Origin: Acidobacteriota bacterium | Lineage (GTDB): Bacteria; Acidobacteriota; Terriglobia; UBA7540 | Length of the DNA stretch: 5,459 nucleotides | NCBI GenBank assembly: GCA_021828225.1 | Contig: JAKASH010000265.1 | Location: 1 to 5,459, forward strand | Direction of reading: 5' to 3' | Shown: positions 1 through 5,459 of the stretch, piece by piece | Position numbering within the stretch: the stretch's first letter is position 1 | Layout of the letters: each line of letters opens with the position of its first letter | Translations under genes and position numbers: made by a program | Notes under the pieces: model-generated | What the model saw: the letters and a program-made list of their open reading frames with translations, nothing else | Databases searched by the model: none | What the model was told of the DNA's origin: nothing

Positions 1-183
1 GAGATCGACTTCGATAAGGCGGCGCAGGCGACGACCACCGACGCCTCAGTGTCCGGGCGCGTGGCCGGGAGACTCGTGATTATGACCCTTAAGACGCATG
101 AATTTCTGTCCTCACCCGTAACGCTCTCCGGATCCTTGCGCGGTCGGCATCTGACGCTCCAAGGAGGCGGAGGCGGCGCCACC

Positions 184-843
184 ATGCGGCTCGCTATGGT
201 AAAAGCCAGCCAAGCCGTTTTTGCCCGTGTAGTAGCCACTTTGCGCCAACGCGCGCGTCTCGTGGCGGCAGCGGCGCAAAAAGCCAGGCGACGACAAGAG
301 CGACTGGCTGCGGATCAGCGGTTGGTGCACCGATTGGGCGAGTTAATCGCCGTTATCAAAACAGTGCCTCCTAGGGCGCGGGTAGAGATTGCCTACCTTC
401 ACCGGGCGGATCAGGCATACCGGGCTATTACGGCCCAGATGCATGCCGCCTACGCCCACGAGCTCTCTATTGCGCCTCGTGGCCCCTATGGGCAGCTCCA
501 GTACGCTCGCGGGCAAGTATCATTTTGGATCGGGCAACGCGCCTTTGCGGCCGACAATATTCACTTCCAAGTCAATATGCGCCGCTCAGACGATTTCGCG
601 TCAATGAAGCAGTTCGGGGCTCGTGCGAGGGAATACGCACAAACATGCCGGGCGCGACTACAACACCCAAAGGTGGCACCCTCGGTAGAAAGCGCATGCG
701 CTAAGTTTCTGGCAGTGGTCCCTGTACTTAAAAGAGAAAACGCGAAGGTCGTCAAGGCATTTCTTGCGACAAAGGCCACATGGCGGCAGCAAAGATCCGA
801 GCAAAAAGCGATCGAAATGGAAGCGCAAAAGGGCGCGGAGTAA
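184..843 (+). CDS. Hypothetical basic protein, possibly continuing past the left edge
   Basis: I do not recognise this 219-residue protein. From ATG 184, residues 1-60 are rich in Ala, Arg, Gln and Lys and probably helical or coiled-coil. The middle (about 60-150) has mixed aromatic and charged residues (YLHRADQAY, YGQLQYARGQVSFWIGQ). The tail is Lys/Arg/Glu/Gln-rich and again helical. There is no signal peptide, membrane segment or cysteine-pair motif. ATG 184 is preferred because GGAGG at 169-173 lies 10 bases upstream, with AAGGAGG at 161-167 further back; if translated, that purine-rich stretch would give an unlikely run of glycines. In-frame alternatives are ATG 82 and GTG 49, and the frame has no stop back to base 1, so a longer gene entering from the left is possible. 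It reads through to TAA at 841-843. The charged, basic character would suit nucleic-acid or scaffold binding, but that is inference only. It is 454 bases from the next well-supported gene and is probably a separate transcription unit. Confidence 0.6.
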   Translation: MRLAMVKASQAVFARVVATLRQRARLVAAAAQKARRRQERLAADQRLVHRLGELIAVIKTVPPRARVEIAYLHRADQAYRAITAQMHAAYAHELSIAPRGPYGQLQYARGQVSFWIGQRAFAADNIHFQVNMRRSDDFASMKQFGARAREYAQTCRARLQHPKVAPSVESACAKFLAVVPVLKRENAKVVKAFLATKATWRQQRSEQKAIEMEAQKGAE

Positions 844-991
844 GGCAACAAAATGCTGGGACGGCCCGGTACCGTAGCTTGAAGGGCAACAATGGGAGTT
901 ACGCTCGCATCTGCAATCGCCACGGGTCCATGCTACCCGTCCAGGGACGCAGGCGGGTCGTGTCCACGATACGCTTCAGCAAGGGGCCGGT

Positions 992-1162
992 ATGGCGGGC
1001 AAAAATCGTGAGAGATTCGTCGGAGTATCGGTAATGGCCACCCGGTGGTGTGGGAGGTATGGCCTTCTGGGTAACCACAAAAGGAAGGACGCTAAAGGCG
1101 GATTGACCTATCCATGCGCCGATAGCAAAGAAGCAGCGCCGCGTGACAAAGGGCACCGTTGA
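992..1162 (+). CDS. Possible small ORF, 56 aa, doubtful
   Basis: An ATG at 992 is preceded by AAGGGG at 981-986 with a 5-base spacer, and the frame runs 56 codons to TGA at 1160-1162. The product would be small and basic (starts MAGKNRERF, ends APRDKGHR), with two cysteines and no recognisable domain. The frame is also open upstream to a TAG at 875, so the ATG is not forced. Its end overlaps the first unit of the tandem repeat at 1159-1186. The ribosome site is the only positive evidence. The odd, low-hydrophobicity composition argues against a folded protein, so this may be chance. Confidence 0.15.
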   Translation: MAGKNRERFVGVSVMATRWCGRYGLLGNHKRKDAKGGLTYPCADSKEAAPRDKGHR

Positions 1163-1186
1163 TTGTCCCCGATTGATTGTCCTCGA
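1159..1186. repeat. Two-copy 14-bp tandem direct repeat
   Basis: Two adjacent units, TTGATTGTCCCCGA (1159-1172) and TTGATTGTCCTCGA (1173-1186), differ at a single position (C versus T). They lie 112 bases upstream of the ATG of the small basic protein gene at 1298. Adjacent direct repeats of 10-20 bp in front of a gene are common as binding sites for a regulator, and the second unit overlaps a possible -35 element. The repeat is seen directly; its role as an operator is inference. A simple replication-slippage duplication is an alternative. Confidence 0.6.
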
Positions 1187-1205
1187 TCACGGTTTGGACT
1201 ACAGT
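1177..1205 (+). promoter_or_regulatory. Weak sigma-70-like promoter candidate
   Basis: TTGTCC at 1177-1182 and TACAGT at 1200-1205 are separated by 17 bases, and each matches four of six consensus positions. The -35 part lies inside the second unit of the tandem repeat, which would suit a repressible promoter for the small gene at 1298, giving a leader of roughly 85 bases. Matches of this quality occur by chance, so the call is tentative. Confidence 0.2.
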
Positions 1206-1247
1206 CAGCCATGAATCGCTCGTTTTTCGGCAAATGACGGCGCAGCG

Positions 1248-1301
1248 ATGATGGACCTGTTCGGCAGGATGGCCATTCCGTATAAATGGGAGAGGAAATG
1301 A
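1248..1301 (+). CDS. Possible 17-residue leader peptide coupled to next gene
   Basis: A short frame beginning with two adjacent ATG codons (1248 and 1251) encodes MMDLFGRMAIPYKWERK and stops at TGA 1299-1301. The stop overlaps the ATG of the following gene as ATGA, the classic geometry for translational coupling. There is no strong ribosome site in front of 1248, and the frame is open upstream only to the TGA at 1212. It could equally be the tail of a decayed upstream gene, or chance. Confidence 0.2.
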   Translation: MMDLFGRMAIPYKWERK

Positions 1302-1549
1302 AAGTCAAAATAAAAGATCTGCAAGTCTCTATGGATCTGGGCAACAACGGCATCCGGCTCGCCGTGAACGACAATGATGAAGAATTTCTGGGGAACCTCT
1401 ATATCGGCAAGGCCCATGTGGTTTGGTGCAAAGGGAAGACGCAGAAGGCCAACGGAATCAAGAAAACCTGGCCGGACTTCATAGCGGCTTTTGATACGGC
1501 ACCGGTTGTAGCCGATACCTCGCCAAAGAAAGGCCGTAAACGCCGTTAA
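1298..1549 (+). CDS. Small protein with highly basic C-terminal tail
   Basis: This 83-residue protein begins MKVKIKDLQVSMDLGNNG. It looks like one small beta-rich unit: a short strand, a GNNGI turn, strands around residues 20-45 containing FLGNLYIGKAHVVWCKGKT, then a helix near KTWPDFIAAFD (about 54-64), and a disordered Lys/Arg tail ending KKGRKRR. I recall similar short proteins (MKV/I-x-IKDL start, WCKG-K/R-T centre, W-x-DFI near the end) as uncharacterised proteins in accessory regions of proteobacteria; this is memory, not a search. ATG 1298 is chosen over in-frame ATG 1286 because GGAG at 1289-1292 sits 5 bases before 1298, whereas 1286 has no site. The stop is TAA at 1547-1549. The basic tail suggests nucleic-acid binding (inference). 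It lies 66 bases upstream of the PLD cassette on the same strand and could be transcribed with it; no terminator lies between. Confidence 0.8.
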   Translation: MKVKIKDLQVSMDLGNNGIRLAVNDNDEEFLGNLYIGKAHVVWCKGKTQKANGIKKTWPDFIAAFDTAPVVADTSPKKGRKRR

Positions 1550-1604
1550 TGCAAAGGCGGGCAGGGGCAGTGTGCGAGGGAAAGCCATTGCCTGCATGCT
1601 TGGC

Positions 1605-1610
1605 GGAAGG
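1605..1610 (+). promoter_or_regulatory. Ribosome binding site deciding GTG start at 1616
   Basis: GGAAGG at 1605-1610 stands 5 bases before GTG 1616. The next in-frame starts, ATG 1646 and ATG 1649, have no comparable site, so the GTG is preferred. Confidence 0.6.
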
Positions 1611-1615
1611 ATACG

Positions 1616-3328
1616 GTGACATGCGAACTGCTTGACGGGGCATCAATGATGGCTGTCTTAGAAGGTGAATTCGCTGACGTGTTCGATTGGGCCGTCGTTC
1701 GCCTTGCGACGTTGTTTCCGGCCTCGGCCTCGCAGGCGCGGTTGCTTTTTGGTTCGGTCTCACTCCTCACAAAGGACCGTCCACGCCCGCCCATTGTTCA
1801 AAAGCCGGACTGTCACAAGCTAAAGGGTAGGAACGGCAAGATCTTCTTCAAGCGGACGGTCCTAAGCGCGCGCGATGCCGTAGACTGGTATCGCAAAGCT
1901 GGCCCGAATGGCATGACAACGCCCATTCCGACTGAACCAAGAGAAGTCGAAAGGAACACAGACGGTATTCCCCTCACGCCAACCTCATTCGAGGATGATC
2001 CGCAGTGGCCTACCCTTGGCGTACCTCTTGGCACCGATCTGTTCTCGAATGCAGGCGGTCCCGGTGATCCGGCACCGTTCCGCGGTTCCGGAGCACCGCG
2101 CATCCACCGTCGCTTTGGCGACAATGCGGGCTTCGAAGCCGTTACCAGTGACGGCTCGGCTATCAGCTTCTTAAGGCGCCGTCTTCACTTTGATCTCTCG
2201 GACTATACTGAATATCTTGGCGGGCTGGTTCTTGTCGTTCCTGACCCCATTCTGCGCCGCGTCCAGCACTTCCTGGTTCCTGCGCAAATCGCTGATGGGT
2301 CTGAGCGCGTCGTCCATCGGCTCGTGTCCCGTCCAGGCGAAAGGCTCGACGACCTAAAATTAACCGTTCTCGAGCGCCGATCCAATCTGCTGTCACGATT
2401 TGAAACTGTGGATGTTCCAGCCGATGGTCTAGTTACTGTCGAAAGCGCCTTACCGTTCGATAAAACCGGCTATGTCATTTCACACCCCGTACAAGGGGTC
2501 ATCGCCTACCAGCAGCCGCTTCCATTTATTCGTGCAGTGAATGTTTCTCTTGGCGTGGCGGGCCGTAGGGTCAGGGTCCAGGTTTCGCAGACCGAGTCGC
2601 CGCGGAGCCCAACTGACAGCTACGACATTACAGAATATGCACATGAGATCCCGATTAAGGTCGGCGAAGCGCGGCACGACGCGATTGTCAGGGTGGTTGG
2701 GGCTGAGCAGCGCCGAATCCGAAGAGCCGCTGCCAAACAATACAAGCAGACCTGGTTTGATGGTGGCCAGCGTGGTGCGGCCATCTCGTTCCTGCGCGAG
2801 CAGATTGCAAGAGCAAGGTCTTCGGTGATGGTCGCTGACGCCTATTTTGGGGCGCGCCAAATTCTTCAGTTCCTGCACGCGGTCCCGCGTACCCATATTG
2901 ACTTTACTATCCTCACGTCGCATCTGGCGTTCGAGCGCGAGGACCCCGAGACCTTCAATACGCCGCAGGACGGCGCTCAGGACCGGCCCGTGAACCACGC
3001 CGGTGTGGCAACGGAGGCCGAAAGGCTGACGAGCTTCGAGCGCTCGCTCGCGACGCTCCGCGCGCGGGGAATGAAAAATGTCAGAGCCTTGGTTTTGAGG
3101 GGGAAAACACCGGGGCTCCATGACCGGTTCTTGGTGATTGATGACGAGGTTCTGTTTCTTGGTAACTCGCTCAATGCTCTAGGAGAGCGTGCATCGCTCA
3201 TTCTCAGCGTACCGGACGGTGAACCGATCCTCGCGAAGCTTTTGGCTATGACGCGTCAGGCGCTGCCATTTGAAAAGTATGCGTCGCAGCGTCGTTCGCC
3301 ACCAGCCTCGCCTTCGGGAGGGGCCTAA
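1616..3328 (+). CDS. Large protein with C-terminal phospholipase D-like module
   Basis: This 570-residue protein has two parts. Residues 1 to about 375 are unrecognised: mixed alpha/beta with a Pro/Gly-rich segment around 95-170 and a basic stretch just before 380 (RRIRRAAAKQYKQ). Residues about 380-560 look like one PLD-superfamily half: W380-F-D-G-G, a helix, a strand ending in D408-A-Y-F-G, then H502-D-R504-F-L-V-I-D509 and six residues later G516-N-S-L-N520. This matches the family signature HxKx4Dx6GSxxN at every spacing, but Arg replaces Lys. Family members use the His as nucleophile in phosphodiester cleavage or transfer and usually pair two motifs; only one is present, so it likely dimerises or pairs with the next gene product. 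No signal peptide or membrane span is evident, so it is probably cytoplasmic. The GTG start has a good ribosome site. Its stop lies 3 bases before the next start. The long N-terminal part plus one PLD module recalls proteins annotated after VPA1262 of Vibrio parahaemolyticus; that is a weak recollection. Confidence 0.85.
   Translation: MTCELLDGASMMAVLEGEFADVFDWAVVRLATLFPASASQARLLFGSVSLLTKDRPRPPIVQKPDCHKLKGRNGKIFFKRTVLSARDAVDWYRKAGPNGMTTPIPTEPREVERNTDGIPLTPTSFEDDPQWPTLGVPLGTDLFSNAGGPGDPAPFRGSGAPRIHRRFGDNAGFEAVTSDGSAISFLRRRLHFDLSDYTEYLGGLVLVVPDPILRRVQHFLVPAQIADGSERVVHRLVSRPGERLDDLKLTVLERRSNLLSRFETVDVPADGLVTVESALPFDKTGYVISHPVQGVIAYQQPLPFIRAVNVSLGVAGRRVRVQVSQTESPRSPTDSYDITEYAHEIPIKVGEARHDAIVRVVGAEQRRIRRAAAKQYKQTWFDGGQRGAAISFLREQIARARSSVMVADAYFGARQILQFLHAVPRTHIDFTILTSHLAFEREDPETFNTPQDGAQDRPVNHAGVATEAERLTSFERSLATLRARGMKNVRALVLRGKTPGLHDRFLVIDDEVLFLGNSLNALGERASLILSVPDGEPILAKLLAMTRQALPFEKYASQRRSPPASPSGGA
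3316..3323 (+). promoter_or_regulatory. Ribosome binding site deciding GTG start at 3332
   Basis: GGGAGGGG at 3316-3323 lies inside the last codons of the preceding gene and 8 bases before GTG 3332. It is the strongest ribosome site in the cassette and supports the GTG start of the second PLD-like gene. Confidence 0.7.
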
Positions 3329-3331
3329 CCC

Positions 3332-4006
3332 GTGTCATTAGCCCCTCCACCTTTCGTCAACGTGACCGCACCCGTAGCGCGTCCCTATCCTGAGCCACAA
3401 ATGCTCTGGCCAACCTTCGTCGGGTACGGGGACAATGGATCTTCAGATTCCAGCATGTTTCCGAGTTTGACTGCTATCAAGGCCCGGTCGGCTGCGCGCC
3501 CCCCTGAGGCCCTCACCGCGTTTGTGGAGGCCGCTGGGATGGCCCAGGACCGCATTCTTGTCCTCGACGACTTCCTCTTTAAGCCGCAGGAAGGCCAATC
3601 CCAGCAGAGTCGATATGAGAAAATCCTCCACTGGCTTCCCGATGGTCTGGTTGCCAACGACATCCGGTTTCTGACCAATGCCCATGAGGATCCGGCAGAG
3701 CAGGATGTGATCCAGAACATTTTTAATAACCGCATTGTCGCCATAAACCAACGATCGCCGCGCCGGGCGGGTGCGGCGATCGTCGAGATCAGGTTTTCTC
3801 TGGGAAGGGAGTTTCCGTACGTGCATGATCGCTTCGCTATTATCGACGACGAACTCTGGCATTTCGGAGCTACGGTTGGGGGATTCCACAGCCTCGTAAA
3901 TGCCGCAACACGGGGCTGGGACGCAGAGGCGCTCGACGCGGTACGTTTCTTCAACGATGCCTGGAATGGCGATGGCGACACTCGACGGCGAGGCCGCCAT
4001 GGTTGA
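3332..4006 (+). CDS. Stand-alone phospholipase D-like protein
   Basis: This 224-residue protein appears to be mainly one PLD-like half. After a Pro-rich N-terminal segment (1-70, with no secretion signal) come a strand with L78-D79-D80-F81, mixed alpha/beta sequence, and H165-D-R167-F-A-I-I-D172, followed six residues later by G179-A-T-V-G-G. This is the same HxRx4Dx6G pattern as in the C-terminal module of the upstream protein; the aspartate-to-histidine distance is also similar (86 versus 94 residues). The final Asn of the canonical GSxxN is Gly here, so one partner may be the weaker catalyst or structural. Likely role: partner or second subunit of a two-protein PLD-type active site (inference); substrate unknown, with DNA, RNA or phospholipid all possible. 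It starts at GTG 3332, 3 bases after the upstream stop, behind a strong ribosome site. Its end overlaps the next gene by 8 bases, implying translational coupling. A perfect inverted repeat lies in its coding sequence at 3751-3783. The C-terminus is Arg-rich (TRRRGRHG). Confidence 0.85.
   Translation: MSLAPPPFVNVTAPVARPYPEPQMLWPTFVGYGDNGSSDSSMFPSLTAIKARSAARPPEALTAFVEAAGMAQDRILVLDDFLFKPQEGQSQQSRYEKILHWLPDGLVANDIRFLTNAHEDPAEQDVIQNIFNNRIVAINQRSPRRAGAAIVEIRFSLGREFPYVHDRFAIIDDELWHFGATVGGFHSLVNAATRGWDAEALDAVRFFNDAWNGDGDTRRRGRHG
3751..3783 (+). repeat. Perfect 11-bp inverted repeat, strong hairpin inside a gene
   Basis: ACGATCGCCGC (3751-3761) and GCGGCGATCGT (3773-3783) are exact reverse complements with 11 bases between them. 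Inside that spacer a G-T wobble and two C-G pairs extend the stem to 14 pairs with a 5-base loop (3765-3769). It lies within the coding sequence of the 224-residue PLD-like gene. A TTTT tract occurs only from 3794, too far and too short for a normal intrinsic terminator. Possible roles are polarity control in the operon, mRNA stabilisation or a protein-binding site; coincidence from an Arg/Ala-rich codon run is also possible. Confidence 0.6.
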
Positions 4007-5459
4007 GTGGCCACAGGAGCGTAGGCATCGGCTAAGAAACCCGGTCTTCAGTCAGAATCGTCTTGTGGATATCTCTGCGAACTTGATCCGGGACGTGGAA
4101 GCGACCGAGGCATTCACCGCTCTGATGCAGGCGCTGATCGATGCCTTCAACGGAAAGGCGGATCCACAGGCGAAGCTCGCTGAGCTATCAGCAGGTATTG
4201 ATCGACCGGATGCGTTTGGCGGCTATGACGAAATCGTGCGCCAAGTCGTGCTGGCTCTCGCCGGCGTCGCGGCGCTCAGAAACACCCCAACGCGTGAAAT
4301 GTGGGAGTACCTGTGGTCGCTGGCCTGGCATTCCGTCGCAATCGAAACCTACTTACCCCAAGCCGTCATTGCCGCTGCCACTGACACGACCTTCCGAGGC
4401 CAGTTTTTCGCAATCGCGCGCAGCGTCGTGGAAGTAGCTGCCCAAAACCCAGGACGCCGCGCGATTCAACGCGAAAAGGAGCTTGGCGGGAATTTAAGAG
4501 AGCGCTGGCAAAGTGAGCCCCAGCTTTCGGCTCTCTGGCACGGGAACTTCGAGTACGGCTTCCATGCAGTAGACCACGACGATGACCATGTTCTGTCAAT
4601 AATGGCTGATATAGACGTGGTGGAATTTGTCCGGTTGCTCGCCATCTACGATTACCCCGATCCGGTGGCGCACGCGCTTATGTGGTGCGGTGCGTCGTGG
4701 CGGTTTGAACGCTGGAGGGCCGCAACTTCAGCGGCACCTGTAGCTTTTGGAGAACAGGCGAACTGGAACGGTTCTCTGATTCTGCCGCTCCTACTACGGA
4801 TCGCGCGTGCTCAGTTCCAGTTCGAGCTCGGGCGCGAGCCCACGTCGACTCAGGTTTCCGAGGCGACCACCGATATAAAGTGTCTCGCCAGCGAGGTCGC
4901 AAAGATCGTCGCGCAGCGCCCGGATGCTGTCGGATGCATGACGCGATGGGGAAACTGGCTGGTCCGGACAGCCATTCCAGCCGTGTCGGCTAACCCACGT
5001 GCGCATCCTGTTGATGCGGCTTCGAAGGGCTTCGTCGAGGACGCACTGCTCGAGGCCCTCATAGTCGAGATGCCGGCGGATCGCTGGAGCCCGGAGTCAG
5101 CGCCGGATGCGGAAACCTGGGAGCCTTGGTGTCAGCTCGCGGCCGGCGCATTGATCGCGCTCTCTGGGAAGGCGCCCATGCCTTCCCCTGTGGGCTTTCT
5201 CGACCAGTGGGCGCTATCCCCAGAGGACTGGCCAGCGGAACGCGGTCAGAATCTTAAGCTCTGCGCGAGCCCCTTCGTTGATGGTGGCACGCTGAGACCT
5301 GATGGGTATGGTGCTCGCCTCATCACCATTCCGATGGTCGAGCAAGAACATGCGGAGGATCTATGGAGGAGGCTGTGGGATTCGACGACCGCATTGCGGG
5401 AAGTGGTCGAGTTCGGAGACTCTGACGAGAGTGCGAACGATGGTTGGCTCGCGAGGATC
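3999..5459 (+). CDS. Large unrecognised protein, 3' end outside window
   Basis: The frame stays open from ATG 3999 to the window edge (487 codons, no stop), so the full protein is larger. I do not recognise it. It begins MVEWPQERRHRLRNPVF, is rich in Trp, Ala and Leu, and reads as successive amphipathic helices (for example EMWEYLWSLAWHSVAIETYL and FVEDALLEALIVEM), suggesting a helical-repeat or scaffold protein. No signal peptide, membrane span, Walker A, helicase or nuclease motif is seen in the visible part. An acidic-histidine cluster D192-H-D-D-D-H197 could bind metal, but this is speculative. ATG 3999 is chosen because GCGAGG lies 5 bases upstream and the start overlaps the upstream stop (ATGGTTGA, 8 bases), the usual sign of coupling; in-frame ATG 3966 and 3972 lack a ribosome site. 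It is the third gene of the apparent PLD operon and probably acts with the two PLD-like proteins, perhaps as sensor, targeting or scaffold subunit (inference). Confidence 0.8.
   Translation, partial: MVEWPQERRHRLRNPVFSQNRLVDISANLIRDVEATEAFTALMQALIDAFNGKADPQAKLAELSAGIDRPDAFGGYDEIVRQVVLALAGVAALRNTPTREMWEYLWSLAWHSVAIETYLPQAVIAAATDTTFRGQFFAIARSVVEVAAQNPGRRAIQREKELGGNLRERWQSEPQLSALWHGNFEYGFHAVDHDDDHVLSIMADIDVVEFVRLLAIYDYPDPVAHALMWCGASWRFERWRAATSAAPVAFGEQANWNGSLILPLLLRIARAQFQFELGREPTSTQVSEATTDIKCLASEVAKIVAQRPDAVGCMTRWGNWLVRTAIPAVSANPRAHPVDAASKGFVEDALLEALIVEMPADRWSPESAPDAETWEPWCQLAAGALIALSGKAPMPSPVGFLDQWALSPEDWPAERGQNLKLCASPFVDGGTLRPDGYGARLITIPMVEQEHAEDLWRRLWDSTTALREVVEFGDSDESANDGWLARI

Larger units (their letters stand above)
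844..1285. other. Intergenic stretch without a convincing gene
   Basis: Neither strand gives a convincing protein here. The + strand frame running through 780-1034 meets stops at about 1034, 1104 and 1212, and its translation has no recognisable pattern. A minus-strand frame (1156 to 899, GTG start, 85 codons) is open but its product is not recognisable. The stretch does contain a small ORF with a plausible ribosome binding site (992-1162), a 14-bp tandem repeat (1159-1186), a weak promoter candidate (1177-1205) and a short 6-bp inverted repeat with a 7-base loop (922-927 / 935-940) that is not followed by a T-run. No tRNA-like fold or terminator was seen. It could be regulatory DNA or the decayed remains of a former gene. 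Confidence 0.5.

Noticed and set aside
922..940. ACGGGT / ACCCGT inverted repeat with 7-base loop
   Set aside because: Only six pairs, not followed by a T-run and not placed at a gene end, so it is within chance expectation.
899..1156. 85-codon minus-strand frame in the intergenic stretch
   Set aside because: It has no overlapping competitor, but its GTG start lacks convincing support and the product has no recognisable features, so it is not listed as a gene.
1491..1519. TTGATA, 17 bases, GATACC as a promoter for the PLD cassette
   Set aside because: The -35 match is good but the -10 matches only three of six positions and the whole site lies inside the preceding coding sequence.
1205..1597. 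130-codon minus-strand frame
   Set aside because: It is antisense to the small basic protein gene at 1298, which has a good ribosome site and a plausible protein sequence.
2480..3121. 213-codon minus-strand open frame opposite the first PLD gene
   Set aside because: It lies entirely antisense to a gene with clear motifs and ribosome site, its translation is Arg/Pro-rich with no pattern, and long antisense frames are expected in GC-rich coding DNA.
3751..3800. Hairpin plus TTTT as an intrinsic terminator
   Set aside because: The T-run is only four bases and begins 11 bases after the stem, and it lies inside a coding gene, so termination here would cut the operon.
3966..3998. Upstream in-frame ATG codons at 3966 and 3972 as start of the third cassette gene
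   Set aside because: They have no purine-rich ribosome site, while ATG 3999 has GCGAGG 5 bases upstream and a compact stop-start overlap.
3385..4014. Minus-strand open frames (209 and 185 codons) opposite the second PLD gene
   Set aside because: Both overlap the same well-supported gene and have compositions typical of antisense shadows (Ser/Arg/Pro-rich), with no recognisable domain.

Overview
The window looks like accessory DNA from a proteobacterium, tentatively an alphaproteobacterium. This rests on fairly high GC, GTG starts, purine-rich Shine-Dalgarno sites and one small protein of a type I associate with proteobacterial accessory regions. No rRNA, tRNA, transposase, integrase or CRISPR array is visible. 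All confident genes are on the + strand.

Left part (1-843): one unrecognised protein, basic and rich in helix-forming residues at both ends, probably starting at ATG 184. Its frame is open to the left edge of the window, so a longer 5' part cannot be excluded. Then about 440 bases (844-1285) hold no convincing gene. They contain short reading frames with frequent stops, a two-copy 14-bp tandem repeat (1159-1186) that overlaps a weak promoter candidate, and a tiny reading frame whose stop overlaps the next start (ATGA at 1298-1301). The small gene that follows (1298-1549) encodes an 83-residue protein with a very basic tail.

Right part (1616-5459, running off the window): three tightly packed genes that look like one operon. 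The first (570 aa) has a long unrecognised N-terminal part and a C-terminal phospholipase D (PLD)-like module. The second (224 aa) is mostly one PLD-like module. Both carry the same unusual signature, His-x-Arg-x4-Asp-x6-Gly, in place of the usual His-x-Lys-x4-Asp-x6-Gly, and each has it only once. The third gene, open at the right edge (at least 487 codons), is a large, tryptophan-rich, apparently helical, soluble protein that I do not recognise. Spacing is 3 bases between the first two genes and an 8-base overlap between the second and third.

Inference: two half-site PLD-like proteins co-expressed with a large partner would fit a multi-subunit nuclease or phosphoryl-transfer complex, possibly a defence system. 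The sequence supports the gene pairing and the motifs. It does not show the function. A strong 14-bp hairpin inside the second PLD gene (3751-3783) is an additional unexplained structure.
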